DNA of 64,000 nucleotides from an uncultured Latescibacterota bacterium (lineage in GTDB: Bacteria; Latescibacterota; UBA2968): positions 882,394 to 946,393 of the forward strand of contig OY282377.1 in assembly GCA_958295785.1 (NCBI GenBank). Reading direction: 5' to 3'. Shown in pieces: positions 35,238 through 44,381 of the stretch. Within the stretch, counting starts at the first letter, position 1, and each line of letters begins with the position of its first letter. The notes under the pieces were generated by a model. That model saw only the letters and a program-made list of their open reading frames with translations, ran no database searches and was not told the origin of the DNA. The translations under genes and the position numbers were made by a program.

Positions 35238-36677
35238 ATGGCAAAAACAAAAACTCAGGTTGACGAACCCCAAGCCGCGACAGCAAAACGTCCGGCAAAA
35301 AAGCGTGCGACCAAAAAGCCGGCAAAGAAACAGCGCGCAACCCAAACGACAGAGGAGACGGACGACGCCACATCCTCTGCACCGCGCACAGCGAAAAAGT
35401 CTGCAAAAAAACCGGTGAAGAAGCCTGCGAAGAAACAACGGGCGACTACAAAAAAAGAGGAGACGGACGACGCCACATCCTCTGCACCGCGCACAGCGAA
35501 AAAGTCTGCAAAAAAACCGGTGAAGAAGCCTGCGAAGAAACAACGGGCGACTACAAAAAAAGAGGAGACGGACGACGCCACATCCTCTGCGCCACGCACA
35601 GCGAAAAAACGCACTACCAAAAAGCCAGCCAAGAAGCCTGCGAAGAAACAGCGGGCGACCTCAAAAAAAGAGGAGACGGACGACGCCACATCCTCTGCGC
35701 CGCGCACAGCGAAAAAGCGGTCAACCAAAGAGCCAGCGAAAAAAGCCAAAAAGCCGGCGAAAAAGGCCAAGAAGCCCGCCGCAACAGAAGCGCGTGCAGA
35801 GACGACGCCACCCAAACCGACCGAGGCAGAGGAAAAGATCGAAGCAACGGCTTCTGCGGATCGAGATGAAAACAAAGTTGAAACTACGGCTTCTATTGAT
35901 CAAGCTCAAAACAAGGTCGGAACAGCGGCTTCTGCGGATCGAGATGAAAACAAGGTTGAAACAACGGCTTCTATTAATCGAGCGCGAAAAGCAGAACCGG
36001 CCGGACAAACGCCTCAAGAGCAGCCTGAGAGCACAGAAGAAATGCAGTGGGGGCGGCGTTCCAAGCGGTCAGGGCCTATTGGCTGGGAAGGTCGCGCAGG
36101 CGTCAGCACACCCGTTCAATCCACTCGGCGGGCGGACGCGCAGGCAGACGCACCAGCCGTTGAAACCCCCGTTGAACCAGAGCCAAAAGCACCGCCGACT
36201 CGCACGACCCAAGGACGCAATCGCAACGAACAAAACGATCGGGATACACAGCGGCCTTCAAGCAGTCGCAGTAGGAATGAGAAGAAGCCCGACGGGGTTT
36301 CGCGCAAACTCGCAGAAATTTTGGCGCAATCGTGGACAGAAGACAAAACCCGTCGCTTTCTCAGCGAGGGCTTTCTGAGCAGTTTGTCCGCCGAGTTGGT
36401 CGATAATGAAAAACAGGCATCCCTCCCAGACGCCGAGGCACTCAAAAAACCCTTGGAGATGATCCGCAAGGTTTTGGCCGATGAGTGCATGGTTGCAGAC
36501 GATGTGACAGATTTGATGTTGCTCGACATGGTGATGAATGCCCTGTCCGACCGCATTGCCGTGTGTCGGCTACAGGCCGAGTCGAACTCGCTGGCAGATA
36601 TTGACGTGATTTTAGAATTGCGCTACAAAGCGGACCGGCGATTGATCGAAGCCGTGAATGCCCTGAAGAATGCGTGA
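35238..36677 (+). CDS. histone H1-like Lys/Ala-rich repeat protein with conserved C-terminal domain
   Basis: 479 aa. Residues 1-185 are a basic, Lys/Ala/Pro-rich region of AKKPAKK type with four repeats of about 35 aa, each holding EETDDATSSAPRTAKK; this resembles bacterial histone H1-like or AlgP-like tails that bind DNA. Residues 190-260 form a second, acidic repeat (ASADRDENKVETTASI and variants). After a Pro/Gln/Arg-rich linker, residues 350-479 form a folded-looking alpha-helical domain (RKLAEILAQSWTEDKTRRFL) that I do not recognise. It has its own promoter and terminator. The repeats make copy-number change likely. DNA or RNA binding is inference. Confidence 0.75.
   Translation: MAKTKTQVDEPQAATAKRPAKKRATKKPAKKQRATQTTEETDDATSSAPRTAKKSAKKPVKKPAKKQRATTKKEETDDATSSAPRTAKKSAKKPVKKPAKKQRATTKKEETDDATSSAPRTAKKRTTKKPAKKPAKKQRATSKKEETDDATSSAPRTAKKRSTKEPAKKAKKPAKKAKKPAATEARAETTPPKPTEAEEKIEATASADRDENKVETTASIDQAQNKVGTAASADRDENKVETTASINRARKAEPAGQTPQEQPESTEEMQWGRRSKRSGPIGWEGRAGVSTPVQSTRRADAQADAPAVETPVEPEPKAPPTRTTQGRNRNEQNDRDTQRPSSSRSRNEKKPDGVSRKLAEILAQSWTEDKTRRFLSEGFLSSLSAELVDNEKQASLPDAEALKKPLEMIRKVLADECMVADDVTDLMLLDMVMNALSDRIAVCRLQAESNSLADIDVILELRYKADRRLIEAVNALKNA
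35356..35780 (+). repeat. 105-108-bp tandem repeats coding the basic tail
   Basis: Units begin at AGACGGACGACGCC at 35356, 35461, 35566 and 35674, giving periods of 105, 105 and 108 bases. The first two are nearly identical at DNA level, a sign of recent duplication or homogenisation. Confidence 0.9.
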
Positions 36678-36699
36678 GGTGGTCGTTCTCGACCCTGTT

Positions 36700-36738
36700 A
36701 AAAGCCCCGTTTGACTTTTGTCGGACGGGGCTTTTGTG
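36700..36738 (+). terminator. intrinsic terminator of the histone-like gene
   Basis: AAAAGCCCCGT (36700-36710), a 14-base loop, ACGGGGCTTTT (36725-36735). The 11-bp stem ends in a short T run and, through the A run on its left, may also act on the minus strand. Confidence 0.85.
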
Positions 36739-36890
36739 CGACTGTTCGGTGAAAAGGTTCACCAGCAGCATAGAGCCAGAATCATTACTAACGCATCTGC
36801 ATCTTCCAAGGCGGGCGGATACCCACGCGGACACCCGTGCTGAAGATGCCATACGCTCGGATGCGTATTTTGCTTATGCGAGGAGGTCGT

Positions 36891-37484
36891 GTGAAAATTT
36901 TACTGACGGGTTTTGAACCCTGGGCCAAGTGGCCGACAAATCCATCAGGCGTTGTGGCCGAGTCTTTGAATGGCACTTCGATAGGTGGATGCGAAATCGT
37001 TTCAACCGCGTTGCCGGTGATTCGCGGCGATGATATTGCCAAAGTCGCTTCGCTTATCGCCGAGCACGAACCCGTAGCGGTGGTGTCTTTGGGGTTGCAC
37101 GGTTCTGCGTCTGCGTTACATGTCGAGCGCGTTGGCATAAATTTGAAAGTGATAGACGATGTCGATTATCCCATTGTTGACGGAGGGCCCGATGCTTATT
37201 TTGCCACCTTGCCGACTCGGCTTATGGTTCGGCGCATGCGCGAGGTCAATGTGCCGGCCCGGTTGACGTATTCGGCAGGCACATTTTTGTGCAATCACAT
37301 CATGTATTCCGCGCTGCACCTGATCGCCGAAAACGAGCGCGATACGCCTGCGGGGTTTATCCATGTGCCGCCCACGCCTGAACTCGTGGTCAAACAGGGC
37401 GCGCCCCAACCGAGCATGGCGTTGGAAACGATTCGAAGAGGTGTGACAGCCGGGATCATGGCCGTCGCAGAAAGTTTAACATAA
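36891..37484 (+). CDS. pcp: pyroglutamyl-peptidase I (peptidase C15)
   Basis: 197 aa from a GTG at 36891 preceded by AGGAGGTC; this start gives MKILLTGFEPWAKWPTNPS, the usual N-terminus. Cys134 (SAGTFLCNHIMY) and His158 (GFIHVPPTPE) fit the C15 triad, with a Glu in the VERVGINL region. It removes N-terminal pyroglutamate from peptides. It stands alone between the histone-like gene and the Gfo/Idh/MocA gene. Confidence 0.92.
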   Translation: MKILLTGFEPWAKWPTNPSGVVAESLNGTSIGGCEIVSTALPVIRGDDIAKVASLIAEHEPVAVVSLGLHGSASALHVERVGINLKVIDDVDYPIVDGGPDAYFATLPTRLMVRRMREVNVPARLTYSAGTFLCNHIMYSALHLIAENERDTPAGFIHVPPTPELVVKQGAPQPSMALETIRRGVTAGIMAVAESLT

Positions 37485-37575
37485 ACGCCACAGTACGCGA
37501 TAAAACGCATAGCCCCCAACAAGCGGAACGGCGGGGTTCGTATATTCTGCATAAACGCTTCTATTGGAGGGCATC

Positions 37576-38658
37576 ATGTCCAAAATCAGAATGGGGATCA
37601 TTGGATGCGGTGCAATTGCACAGGTGCAACACATGCCAAATCTGGCAATTTTGCACGCGCTTTATGACGTGACGTGGGTGTGTGATATTTCGCAGGGATT
37701 GGCGAGATGGCTGGCAGAGGTTTTCAATGTGCCGAATTATACGATGCACCCGCACGAGTTGTTGAACGCGCCCGATGTCGATGCGGTGATGTTGTGCCAT
37801 GCCGACCCCAAAACCGAACTGGCCGTGGCGGCCTTTGCGGCGGGCAAGCACGTCTTTATTGAAAAGCCGATGTGTTATTCACTTGAGGAAGTCGATGCGA
37901 TATGCACTGCAAAAAAGGACGCGGGCACAGTGGGGCAGGTGGGCTATATGAAGGTCTATGACCCGGCGTTTGAAATGGCACAGCAAGAGGTGGGAGATGC
38001 GGGGGATGTGCGTTTTGTACAGGTGAATCATTTGCACCCCAATAACGCTTTGCATTTGAAACAGTTTGACTTGACCTATTTTGACGATGTGCCGCCCGAA
38101 GCTGTAGCAGCGCGACAGGCAGCGCGACAGACCGCATTAAAACAGGCTGTAGGTAAGGTGTCGGATGACGTTGTGCGGGCGTTTTTTACCCTGTCGGGCA
38201 GTATGATTCACGACCTTTACGGTCTGCGCGTCATGCTGGGCAATCCAACGGAGGTGGTCAGCGCCGAAGTGTGGCAAAGCGGGCGGGCAATGACGGCGAT
38301 CCTGCACTATCCATCAGATGCGCGATGTGTCGCCACATGGATCGATTTGCCCGAACTCTGGCATTTTAAGGAGACCTTAGAAATCTACAAAGACGCCAAA
38401 CGCATCATCCTATCGTATCCCACGGGCTTTTCACGCGGCATCCTGTCAACGCTCAAGGTACAGGAAATCCACGCCAACGGCTCTCACGGCACGCGCAGTC
38501 CCGCAATTGATTGGGAAAGCCCTTTTGTGCGGGAACTCCGCCACTTCCACGCCTGTATCACACATGGCGAGCCATGCCGCACGCCCGTAGAGGATGCGCG
38601 ACACGACATCGCCCTCATCATCGCCATAACGCAGGCGTATAGCGAATCAGTGAATTAG
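37576..38658 (+). CDS. Gfo/Idh/MocA family oxidoreductase
   Basis: 360 aa from the ATG at 37576 with TTGGAGGGCATC upstream. The N-terminal Rossmann domain has GIIGCGAIAQVQHMPNL and the conserved HVFIEKPMCYSLEEVD, whose Lys is catalytic in this family. The C-terminal half is the alpha/beta substrate domain (GSMIHDLYGLRVMLG). Family members oxidise or reduce sugars, inositols and related compounds with NAD(P). The substrate here cannot be told. No sugar genes are linked. Confidence 0.93.
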   Translation: MSKIRMGIIGCGAIAQVQHMPNLAILHALYDVTWVCDISQGLARWLAEVFNVPNYTMHPHELLNAPDVDAVMLCHADPKTELAVAAFAAGKHVFIEKPMCYSLEEVDAICTAKKDAGTVGQVGYMKVYDPAFEMAQQEVGDAGDVRFVQVNHLHPNNALHLKQFDLTYFDDVPPEAVAARQAARQTALKQAVGKVSDDVVRAFFTLSGSMIHDLYGLRVMLGNPTEVVSAEVWQSGRAMTAILHYPSDARCVATWIDLPELWHFKETLEIYKDAKRIILSYPTGFSRGILSTLKVQEIHANGSHGTRSPAIDWESPFVRELRHFHACITHGEPCRTPVEDARHDIALIIAITQAYSESVN

Positions 38659-38866
38659 CGCATCGACGGAACGAGGTACAACGGGTCGCCTCTCAGGCCA
38701 GTTCATCAGTTAATCGAAGCACGCAATGGTTGGGCGGATGGGGTGGACTGACCATCGACCACTGACCACTTGGGAGCGGTGGATGGGCGGGGTGGGCTGA
38801 AAGCTGATCACTAAAAGCCGATTTCTAAACTGTGAGCAATTTGGGATAGGCGATTAGATTTTCTAA

Positions 38867-39792
38867 GAAGCCCTAACATAAAGAAAGTAAGCGTCTGAAA
38901 CAGATGAGAGAACAGCCGATGGAGAGGAACGCCTCATGGATGTCCGCTCTGCGCTCGTCGCGCACCCGCAGTCTGCGGAACTGCCGGAGCCAGGCCAGCG
39001 TCCGCTCAACGACCCAGCGGTACACGCCCAACCCGCTGCCATGCTCTGTACCCCGCCGGGCGATCACCGGCGAGATGTGGCGTGCGCGCAGGGCCTTCCG
39101 GTGTGCCCTCGAGTCATAGGCACGGTCTGCATACAGCCGTTGGGGTCTGAGGCGCGGACGACCGCGTTTGCCCCTGACCGCAGGCACAGCGTCCACCAAG
39201 GGCAACAATTGCGTCACATCATGCCGGTTCGCCTCAGTCACAATCGCGGCCAGAGGCACCCCGTTGGCATCGGTGATCACATGATGCTTACTCCCGGGCT
39301 TGCGGCGGTCTGTGGGATTGGGGCCGGTTTTTCCCCCCAGCGCCTACCGCACGCAGGGAGGCGCTGTCCACGCAGGCACGAGACCAATCCAGGCCGTCGG
39401 CCGCTCGCAGTTTGGACAACAGCAGATGATGAAGCCGCTCCCACACGCCGGCGTCATGCCATTCCTTCAGACGACGCCAGCAGGTCATCCCGGAACCACA
39501 CCCCATCTCTTGGGGCAATCTCTCCCACGGGATGCCGCTCTTCAGGACGAATAGAATGCCGGTCAACGCCTTGCGGTCGTCAATGCGCTTACGGCCGGGA
39601 AAGCGGAATCGTCTCGGCTTGGGAACCGGCAAAAGGGGTTGGACCTTTTCCCAGAGTTCATCGCTCACCAATGGTTTGGACATTTGTCTCTCCTCGCCCG
39701 ATAAAGATGCCGGGCATGTACGTTGTAAGGGTTGGGCTGAGAAGAAAGTCGGCCTCTCACAAATCCATGTCAACCCTTTTTGTTAGGGACTC
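38867..39792 (-). mobile_element. IS5-family-like insertion sequence
   Basis: 926 bp bounded by imperfect inverted ends (GAAGCCCTAACATAAAG at 38867, and GAGTCCCTAACAAAAAG read inward from 39792), with a TAA target duplication (38864-38866 and 39793-39795). It carries a two-frame DDE transposase on the minus strand. A 112-bp internally deleted relative lies at 59090-59201 with the same ends. Confidence 0.88.
38873..39683 (-). CDS. IS5-family transposase, two frames joined by a slippery G6A5 run
   Basis: The first frame runs 39683 to 39288 (MSKPLVSDELWEKVQPLL; first Asp in SRACVDSASLRAVGAGG). The second ends at 38873 (HHVITDANGVPLAAIV; second Asp in LYADRAYDSR; Glu in YRWVVERTLAWLRQF). The frames meet at GGGGGGAAAAAC (plus 39328-39338), a classic slippery site, so programmed frameshifting would make one full DDE transposase. 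This copy may therefore be active. Start chosen at the ATG of MSKPL, with GAGGAGAG upstream. Confidence 0.82.
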
Positions 39793-39857
39793 TAAGGCGA
39801 GGGCCTGATTGACACGGGCACGTTCTCATTTCAAGATTCGTCTTCTAACACCTCAAG

Positions 39858-39892
39858 GAGCCTTCGAACTTTCCTCAGAGGCTCTTTTTTTT
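39858..39892 (+). terminator. plus-strand terminator-like hairpin
   Basis: GAGCC and GGCTC arms are separated by a loop and followed by eight T. It overlaps the stop of the minus-strand XRE pseudogene. No plus-strand gene reads into it now except through the IS, so its original client may be gone. Confidence 0.45.
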
Positions 39893-40251
39893 ACAACCGG
39901 AGGAGCACCGCAAGCGCGGCCTTCCCTTCTTCAGTAGCCAATAAAGTTTTCAGTTCCCCGAGTTGTTGTGTGGTGAGCACATTCGCCATGTTGCTTATGA
40001 GATCGTTCAAACTGGGGTCGTATCCATGACAAATGACAGTTGTTTCAGCACTGGCATTCACATCCAAAAGTGCGTCTGCCGAAATCTAATGCAGTCGCGA
40101 TAGCGGATAGCGTATCGGTTCGGGGCACTTTTGTCTCTGCTTCAATTCGGGATACGGTCGCTTGGTCAATGCGGGCGGCTTTTGCCAAGTTAATCTGAGA
40201 CCAATTTTTTTCGCGTCGTAAATCTCGTATTTTTTTTCCTATTGTAGGCAT
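39891..40251 (-). pseudogene. XRE-family HTH regulator, frameshifted
   Basis: From the ATG at 40251 the frame gives a Cro/C1 helix-turn-helix (IRDLRREKNWSQINLAKAAR, then DQATVSRIEAETKVP) and stops at 40045 after 68 aa with an odd tail (FGRRTFGCECQC). A shifted frame continues from about 40085 to 39891 with ADALLDVNASAETTVICHGY, then DPSLNDLISNMANVLTTQQL and GELKTLLATEEGKAALAVLL, which reads as the natural C-terminus. One base change near 40080 thus splits a regulator of about 120 aa. The truncated HTH could still bind DNA. Confidence 0.7.
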
Positions 40252-40284
40252 ACAAAAAAATAAAAAAAAATTACTTGCTTTAAG

Positions 40285-40953
40285 TTGAGACCCGAAATTC
40301 AGGATCGTCCCGACATGCCCGTGTTACCCCAAGTGCGAGGTGAGATCGGTTTTCACGAGGTGAGCTTTGCGTATCATGAAGGTCAGCCTGTTTTGCACCA
40401 CATTGACCTGCATATCCCGGCACAAACGACCATTGCATTGGTCGGCAGGAGCGGATCGGGCAAATCGACTTTGGCAAAACTCATTCCGCGATTTTACGAT
40501 CCGCAAGAGGGCTATGTGTCTTTCGATGGGCACGATATACCCATGCGAGATGTTCAAGATGCGACACGGGCGGCGTACATCCACGACTTTATCGCATCGT
40601 TGCCCGATGGCTATGAAACATTGGTGGGCGAACAGGGGGCGCAGATGTCGGAGGGACAGAAACAGCGCGTTGCACTGGCGCGTGTGCTGTTGATGGACAC
40701 GCCGATTCTGATTTTGGATGAACCCACCGCCGCCTTGGATATGGAATCGGAGTATCACATCCAAGAGGCATTGAAAACCGTGCGACAAGGCAGAACCACG
40801 CTTATCATCGCGCATCGGCTTTCCACCATTCAAACCGCAGATGAAATTGTGGTTTTGGATGAGGGACAGATCGCAGAGCAGGGCACGCACGAGTGGTTGG
40901 CTATGCAAGATGGGGTATATGCACACTTGAACAAAAAAACAGCAGGTATATGA
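40285..40953 (+). pseudogene. ABC exporter nucleotide-binding domain fragment
   Basis: The frame (about 222 aa, no convincing start) is the C-terminal NBD of a fused ABC exporter: GEIGFHEVSFAYHEGQPVLH, Walker A GRSGSGKS, Walker B ILILDEPTAALD and the H-loop IIAHRLSTIQ. The transmembrane domain is missing at the left, where an A-rich stretch takes its place. About 30-40 residues including the Q-loop are also missing between HDIPMRDVQ and ATRAAYIHDFI. The signature is MSEGQKQR rather than LSGGQ. This is a decayed remnant of an export gene and cannot work as it stands. Confidence 0.75.
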
Positions 40954-41007
40954 TGTGAATTTGGCTTCGGGGCTGTAACATTCATTCTTTTTGAAAGGAG
41001 AAACACA

Positions 41008-41412
41008 ATGAAAATCAGAAAATTGTACAAACCTCAACGGGTGGGCAATTCGGAAAGCGTTATTGCCTATTCTGGCGAGGAAGTTGATCCTGATGAACAG
41101 GCTGATGCTGAGGAGGCTGTTTATATTGACTTTATAGTATCATCTGCCGATACGACGGACAGCCAAAGTCCTGGTAGTCCTGCTTGGGCGGATAGCATGG
41201 AAAGGCATGCGCCAGGTTTGGAGGATGCTCCTAGCCCAATTGAATTTCTCGTTGGACCTGCTCTAGCTGGTGGAAGAGTTGCTGGTGCGGGGGCAAGGGT
41301 GGTAGCTAGAACTATTGCAAGAGAGTCAGCAGAGGAAGCCGCAGTAACAACTGGTCAAGAAGTAGGTGGATCATTCTGGGATAAAATTGTTGAATTTTTT
41401 ACCAGTGATTAA
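41008..41412 (+). CDS. small Gly/Ala-rich protein, unknown function
   Basis: 134 aa with GAAAGGAGAAACACA upstream of the ATG. The N-terminus is charged (MKIRKLYKPQRVGNSESVIA), then an acidic linker, then a Gly/Ala/Val-rich run (PALAGGRVAGAGARVVARTI) and a C-terminal WDKIVEFF. No family recognised. It lies 55 bases after an ABC-exporter fragment, so a secreted peptide precursor or a toxin linker fragment are both possible. An IS630-type copy is inserted directly after its stop codon. GC content is lower than in the core genes. Confidence 0.5.
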   Translation: MKIRKLYKPQRVGNSESVIAYSGEEVDPDEQADAEEAVYIDFIVSSADTTDSQSPGSPAWADSMERHAPGLEDAPSPIEFLVGPALAGGRVAGAGARVVARTIARESAEEAAVTTGQEVGGSFWDKIVEFFTSD

Positions 41413-41415
41413 ATA

Positions 41416-42261
41416 CTCTGTAAATTAAATAATCTGGAATTTCAATTGTTTCAAGGAGGCGTTCTCATGCCCAAACAACACGTCCAACTCACCCCCACAG
41501 ACCGAGACACTTTGACCGCCTTGATCACCAAAGGCGACCAAAAAGCCCGAAGCTACAAACGCGCCTTGGGCTTGCTTGAACTCAACCGAGGCAAAACCTA
41601 CACTCAAGTGGCTCAAACCCTCGGCCTGACCGGGCAGACCCTGAGTCATTGGGCAAAGAAATACCGCACCCTCGGCTTGGATGGCCTCAAAGATACCCCA
41701 CGGCCAGGACGTCCGGTGGAGATGACGGGCAAGCAACGGGCCCAAATCACCGCCTTGGCCTGTTCAACCCCCCGGCAGGCCATGGCAGGTGGACGTTGCG
41801 CCTCTTGGCGGATCACTGCGTGGCATTGGGCTATTGTGAGCATCTCTCACACACGCATGTCAAGACGAGTCTCAAAAAAACGAATTGAAGCCCCACTTAA
41901 AGAAAACATGGTGCATCCGCAAAGTGGATGCGCCCTTTCTCGCACGCATCGTTACTTGCCAGCCGATGAGGCGTTTGCCCTCGCGCAGAAGTTTGAGTTC
42001 TTCTTTACTCCCAAGTCGGCGAGTTGGCTTAACATGATCGAGATTGAGTTTTCGGCTCTGGCGCGAGGAGGTTTGAATAGGCGCATCGCGACGCAGGCGG
42101 AACTGCGCCGGGAAGTTTTGGCCTTTTTCCAGGACCGAGAGGCCAAGGGCATTCCCTTGAATTGGCAGTTCACTTTGCCCAAGGGGAGAGACAAGATGAA
42201 TGCCCATTATCAACGCATTTATCCAGACAATTCAAAACTTAAAATAATTTAATTTACAGAG
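41416..42261 (+). mobile_element. IS630-family element, copy A (internally deleted)
   Basis: 846 bp with ends CTCTGTAAATTAAAT and ATTTAATTTACAGAG and a TA duplication (41414-41415, 42262-42263), as expected for IS630/Tc1. It is about 340 bp shorter than copy B at 57895-59083; the missing part spans the middle of the transposase. It is inserted a few bases after the stop of the small Gly/Ala-rich gene. Confidence 0.9.
41467..42252 (+). pseudogene. IS630 transposase with central deletion
   Basis: The N-terminal helix-turn-helix (TYTQVAQTLGLTGQTLSHWA) and the C-terminal Glu region (SASWLNMIEIEFSALARG) remain. The centre of copy B, with both catalytic Asp motifs (VVCFDERP, LVQDNLNT), is gone; CGCACGCAT is joined to CGTTACTTGCC. 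It should be inactive but movable by a transposase supplied in trans. Confidence 0.88.
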
Positions 42262-42342
42262 TATTAAACCTCCAATGCAATAGCTGTTTATAGCATGTGT
42301 GAATCCATGGCGAAGTTGTGCCTATTTTAGTTGAAATAGATG

Positions 42343-42415
42343 AGGCTCCGATGTAAATTGGATACAGCAATTTCAACCCGAAGTCAAATTCTGCATCCAA
42401 TTTAACTTGGAGCCT
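42343..42415. repeat. 73-bp near-perfect palindromic element
   Basis: The left arm AGGCTCC...TAAATTGGAT...CAG...AATTT is matched by the right arm AAATT...CTG...ATCCAATTTA...GGAGCCT around a 12-base centre, giving stems of about 30 bp with few mismatches. It lies between the IS630 copy A and IS701-like copy 2. It may be a minimal MITE or a relic of a larger one. No second copy was seen in the window. Confidence 0.7.
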
Positions 42416-42427
42416 TTTCTACTTCAA

Positions 42428-43519
42428 TAGGACTTACGCAATCACCATTGGAATATGAGGTGCTTTGAGTTGTTGTCTCAAGAAGTCAGCCAGCCCTCGG
42501 TATTTGACTTGATAAATGGTTTGTCCTGTTTGATAGGCCACCTGCGCGAGTCTTATCCAAACGAACATCGCACACCCAATATGATTTCGTACAATGCGTG
42601 CCAACCGGCATTGACACTTTTCAAGCCCGGTCACCTGTTTGACTTCGCGGTGAAATGGCTCAATTTTCCATCTTTGGTGACACACCTGTTGTACCCCTGA
42701 AGAATCGTTTTGAGCATGGTCGTTCGTCACGACATACGCCGTGCGTCTGGCAGCAGACGCCACCCGGAATAATTTCACTTTGTGGTCTTTGGGGAACCCT
42801 CTGATTTTAATGGGCTTGCCTTGTTTGCGTTGCGCTTTCGTCCAAGTTAAGCTATCTACGCGCTGGTAGGGGATTGTGCCTGCCTACTCGTCCACGCGCC
42901 GGTTCGTCTTGAGGGGACAAGAATAGGTTTTTTGCATCTGCTCTATGTGTCGCATGACCGTTTTAGTCGCATACCCACTGTCCATCAAGACCCCGGTAAA
43001 AGGAAGGCGCTTCTGATAGACCAACCCAGAGAGCATGTCCTTGAGAGGATCCCATTTGGTTTTGCCATCGCCTTGCGGGTCATAAATCCGATAGTCAATC
43101 AGCCAGAACCGATCCTGTTGCGGATGGACATAGACACATGTGACCACCCCGATGCCATTGATGACGCCTTGGGCGTTGCCGCTATATTGACGGCGCACTA
43201 ACGCGATCTTGCGTGCGTGTCGCTTGTCTAAAACCGTGTCATCAAAGATCACATAGCCTTCAGGCGTCAACGCGATGTGGTCTTTGACGTGTTCCCACAC
43301 CAAGCGGGGGGGGATACGATCACCGGCGAGATAGCGGTTGATCATATCATGACTGAACCCTTCGCTATGGTCGGCGAAATGGGTCAGGGTATCGTTGAGG
43401 GGACTGCTAAGCAGATACTGACAGTAATCCAAACGCGTCGGTCGGTCCATTGACACCTCCTCAAAGTGATTCATTTTACGGAATTGCACCCTTTTTTAAC
43501 TCAGCATGCGTAAGTCCTA
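42428..43519 (-). mobile_element. IS701-like insertion sequence, copy 2
   Basis: 1092 bp with the same 13-bp ends as copy 1 (TAGGACTTACGCA and TGCGTAAGTCCTA) and a TTCAA target duplication (42423-42427 and 43520-43524). Together with CAGGG at copy 1 this suggests a 5-bp duplication. Its left end supplies an ATG that runs into the CPBP protease frame. Confidence 0.92.
42434..43450 (-). pseudogene. IS701-like transposase with an in-frame stop (copy 2)
   Basis: From the ATG at 43450 (GGAGGTGTCA upstream) the frame is open to a TAG at 42884-42886, after TNRRVDE, then resumes to the normal end at 42434. Copy 1 reads through at this place (RVDDSAGTTPYQR). Copy 2 also has DSGYATK where copy 1 has DSWYATK. 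Each copy is broken at a different codon. Confidence 0.85.
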
Positions 43520-43550
43520 TTCAAATATCTTCTTCTATTTTTTTGCAAAA

Positions 43551-44381
43551 ATGAATCTGAAATCTATATTAAATGACTTTCGCGTTTCAAATGAAAAACC
43601 TGAGATCTTTGGGAGGTCCGCCGATGGCATTTGGCAATCTCCTTGGCCGCCTTGGGTCCCCCTTAGTCTGATAATTTTAACGCTATTATTGGGACAGTGC
43701 GCTCTAAGATTTCCCACATTACTTGTTTATCTCGTTCAGATTTCACCCTTCTTTGAAAGATTTTTAACTCAATTTTCACCGTCTTATATTTATCTTTTTG
43801 GCAAACCATTATGCCTAATTTGGTCTTATTTGACTAGCTTTCTTGTCATCTGGGGGATTATTTCAGCGAGATACAATCTTTCACTGCAAGATTTAACACT
43901 AACTGGATATCGTTTGAGGAATTATTTGGTATTAGGCAGTGTCATTGGGGTGCTAAAAGCTACAGTGATAACACTTCCTTTCTTACTTATTTTTCCAAAA
44001 AATATGATTAGTCCATATTACCCTAGTGAAGCGTTTCGGTGGAAACCTGAAGTTTTTATTTTTACACTTTTATTAACAGTTATTATTGGCCCTTTTGTGG
44101 AAGAATTATTATTTCGTGGGATGCTGTATTCTTCTTTACGAAAAAAAATAAATAGCGCAGGAAGTGTGTTATTATCATCTATTGTTTTTGGTGTACTTCA
44201 TTTTCAGTTCAGTGGAATACCTACTACTTTTTCTTCCATAATTACAGCAGTAATTTTCGAAATGACTGGCTCCTTAGTATTGTGTTGGAGTATCCATGCT
44301 GTTGGAAATTTGACGATTCACTTCTATAATGCATATATTTTTTATTTTATTTATAATGAGCTATGGATTCATTTGAAGTAA
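43551..44381 (+). CDS. CPBP-family intramembrane metalloprotease (CAAX/Abi type)
   Basis: 276 aa from the ATG at 43551; the longer frame begins inside the IS end and is not original. Several hydrophobic segments carry the CPBP motifs FVEELLFRGML (Glu184-Glu185), VLHFQFSG and WSIHAVGN. Members process prenylated proteins or bacteriocin leaders, or give bacteriocin self-immunity. The gene is strikingly AT-rich against its GC-rich surroundings, so it is a recent arrival. It lies between IS701-like copy 2 and the subtilisin-DUF1611 gene, which would suit peptide maturation, but this is inference. Confidence 0.8.
   Translation: MNLKSILNDFRVSNEKPEIFGRSADGIWQSPWPPWVPLSLIILTLLLGQCALRFPTLLVYLVQISPFFERFLTQFSPSYIYLFGKPLCLIWSYLTSFLVIWGIISARYNLSLQDLTLTGYRLRNYLVLGSVIGVLKATVITLPFLLIFPKNMISPYYPSEAFRWKPEVFIFTLLLTVIIGPFVEELLFRGMLYSSLRKKINSAGSVLLSSIVFGVLHFQFSGIPTTFSSIITAVIFEMTGSLVLCWSIHAVGNLTIHFYNAYIFYFIYNELWIHLK

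Noticed and set aside
43506-43550. CPBP start inside the IS end
   Set aside because: The upstream ATG is part of the IS terminal repeat; the natural start is MNLKS at 43551.
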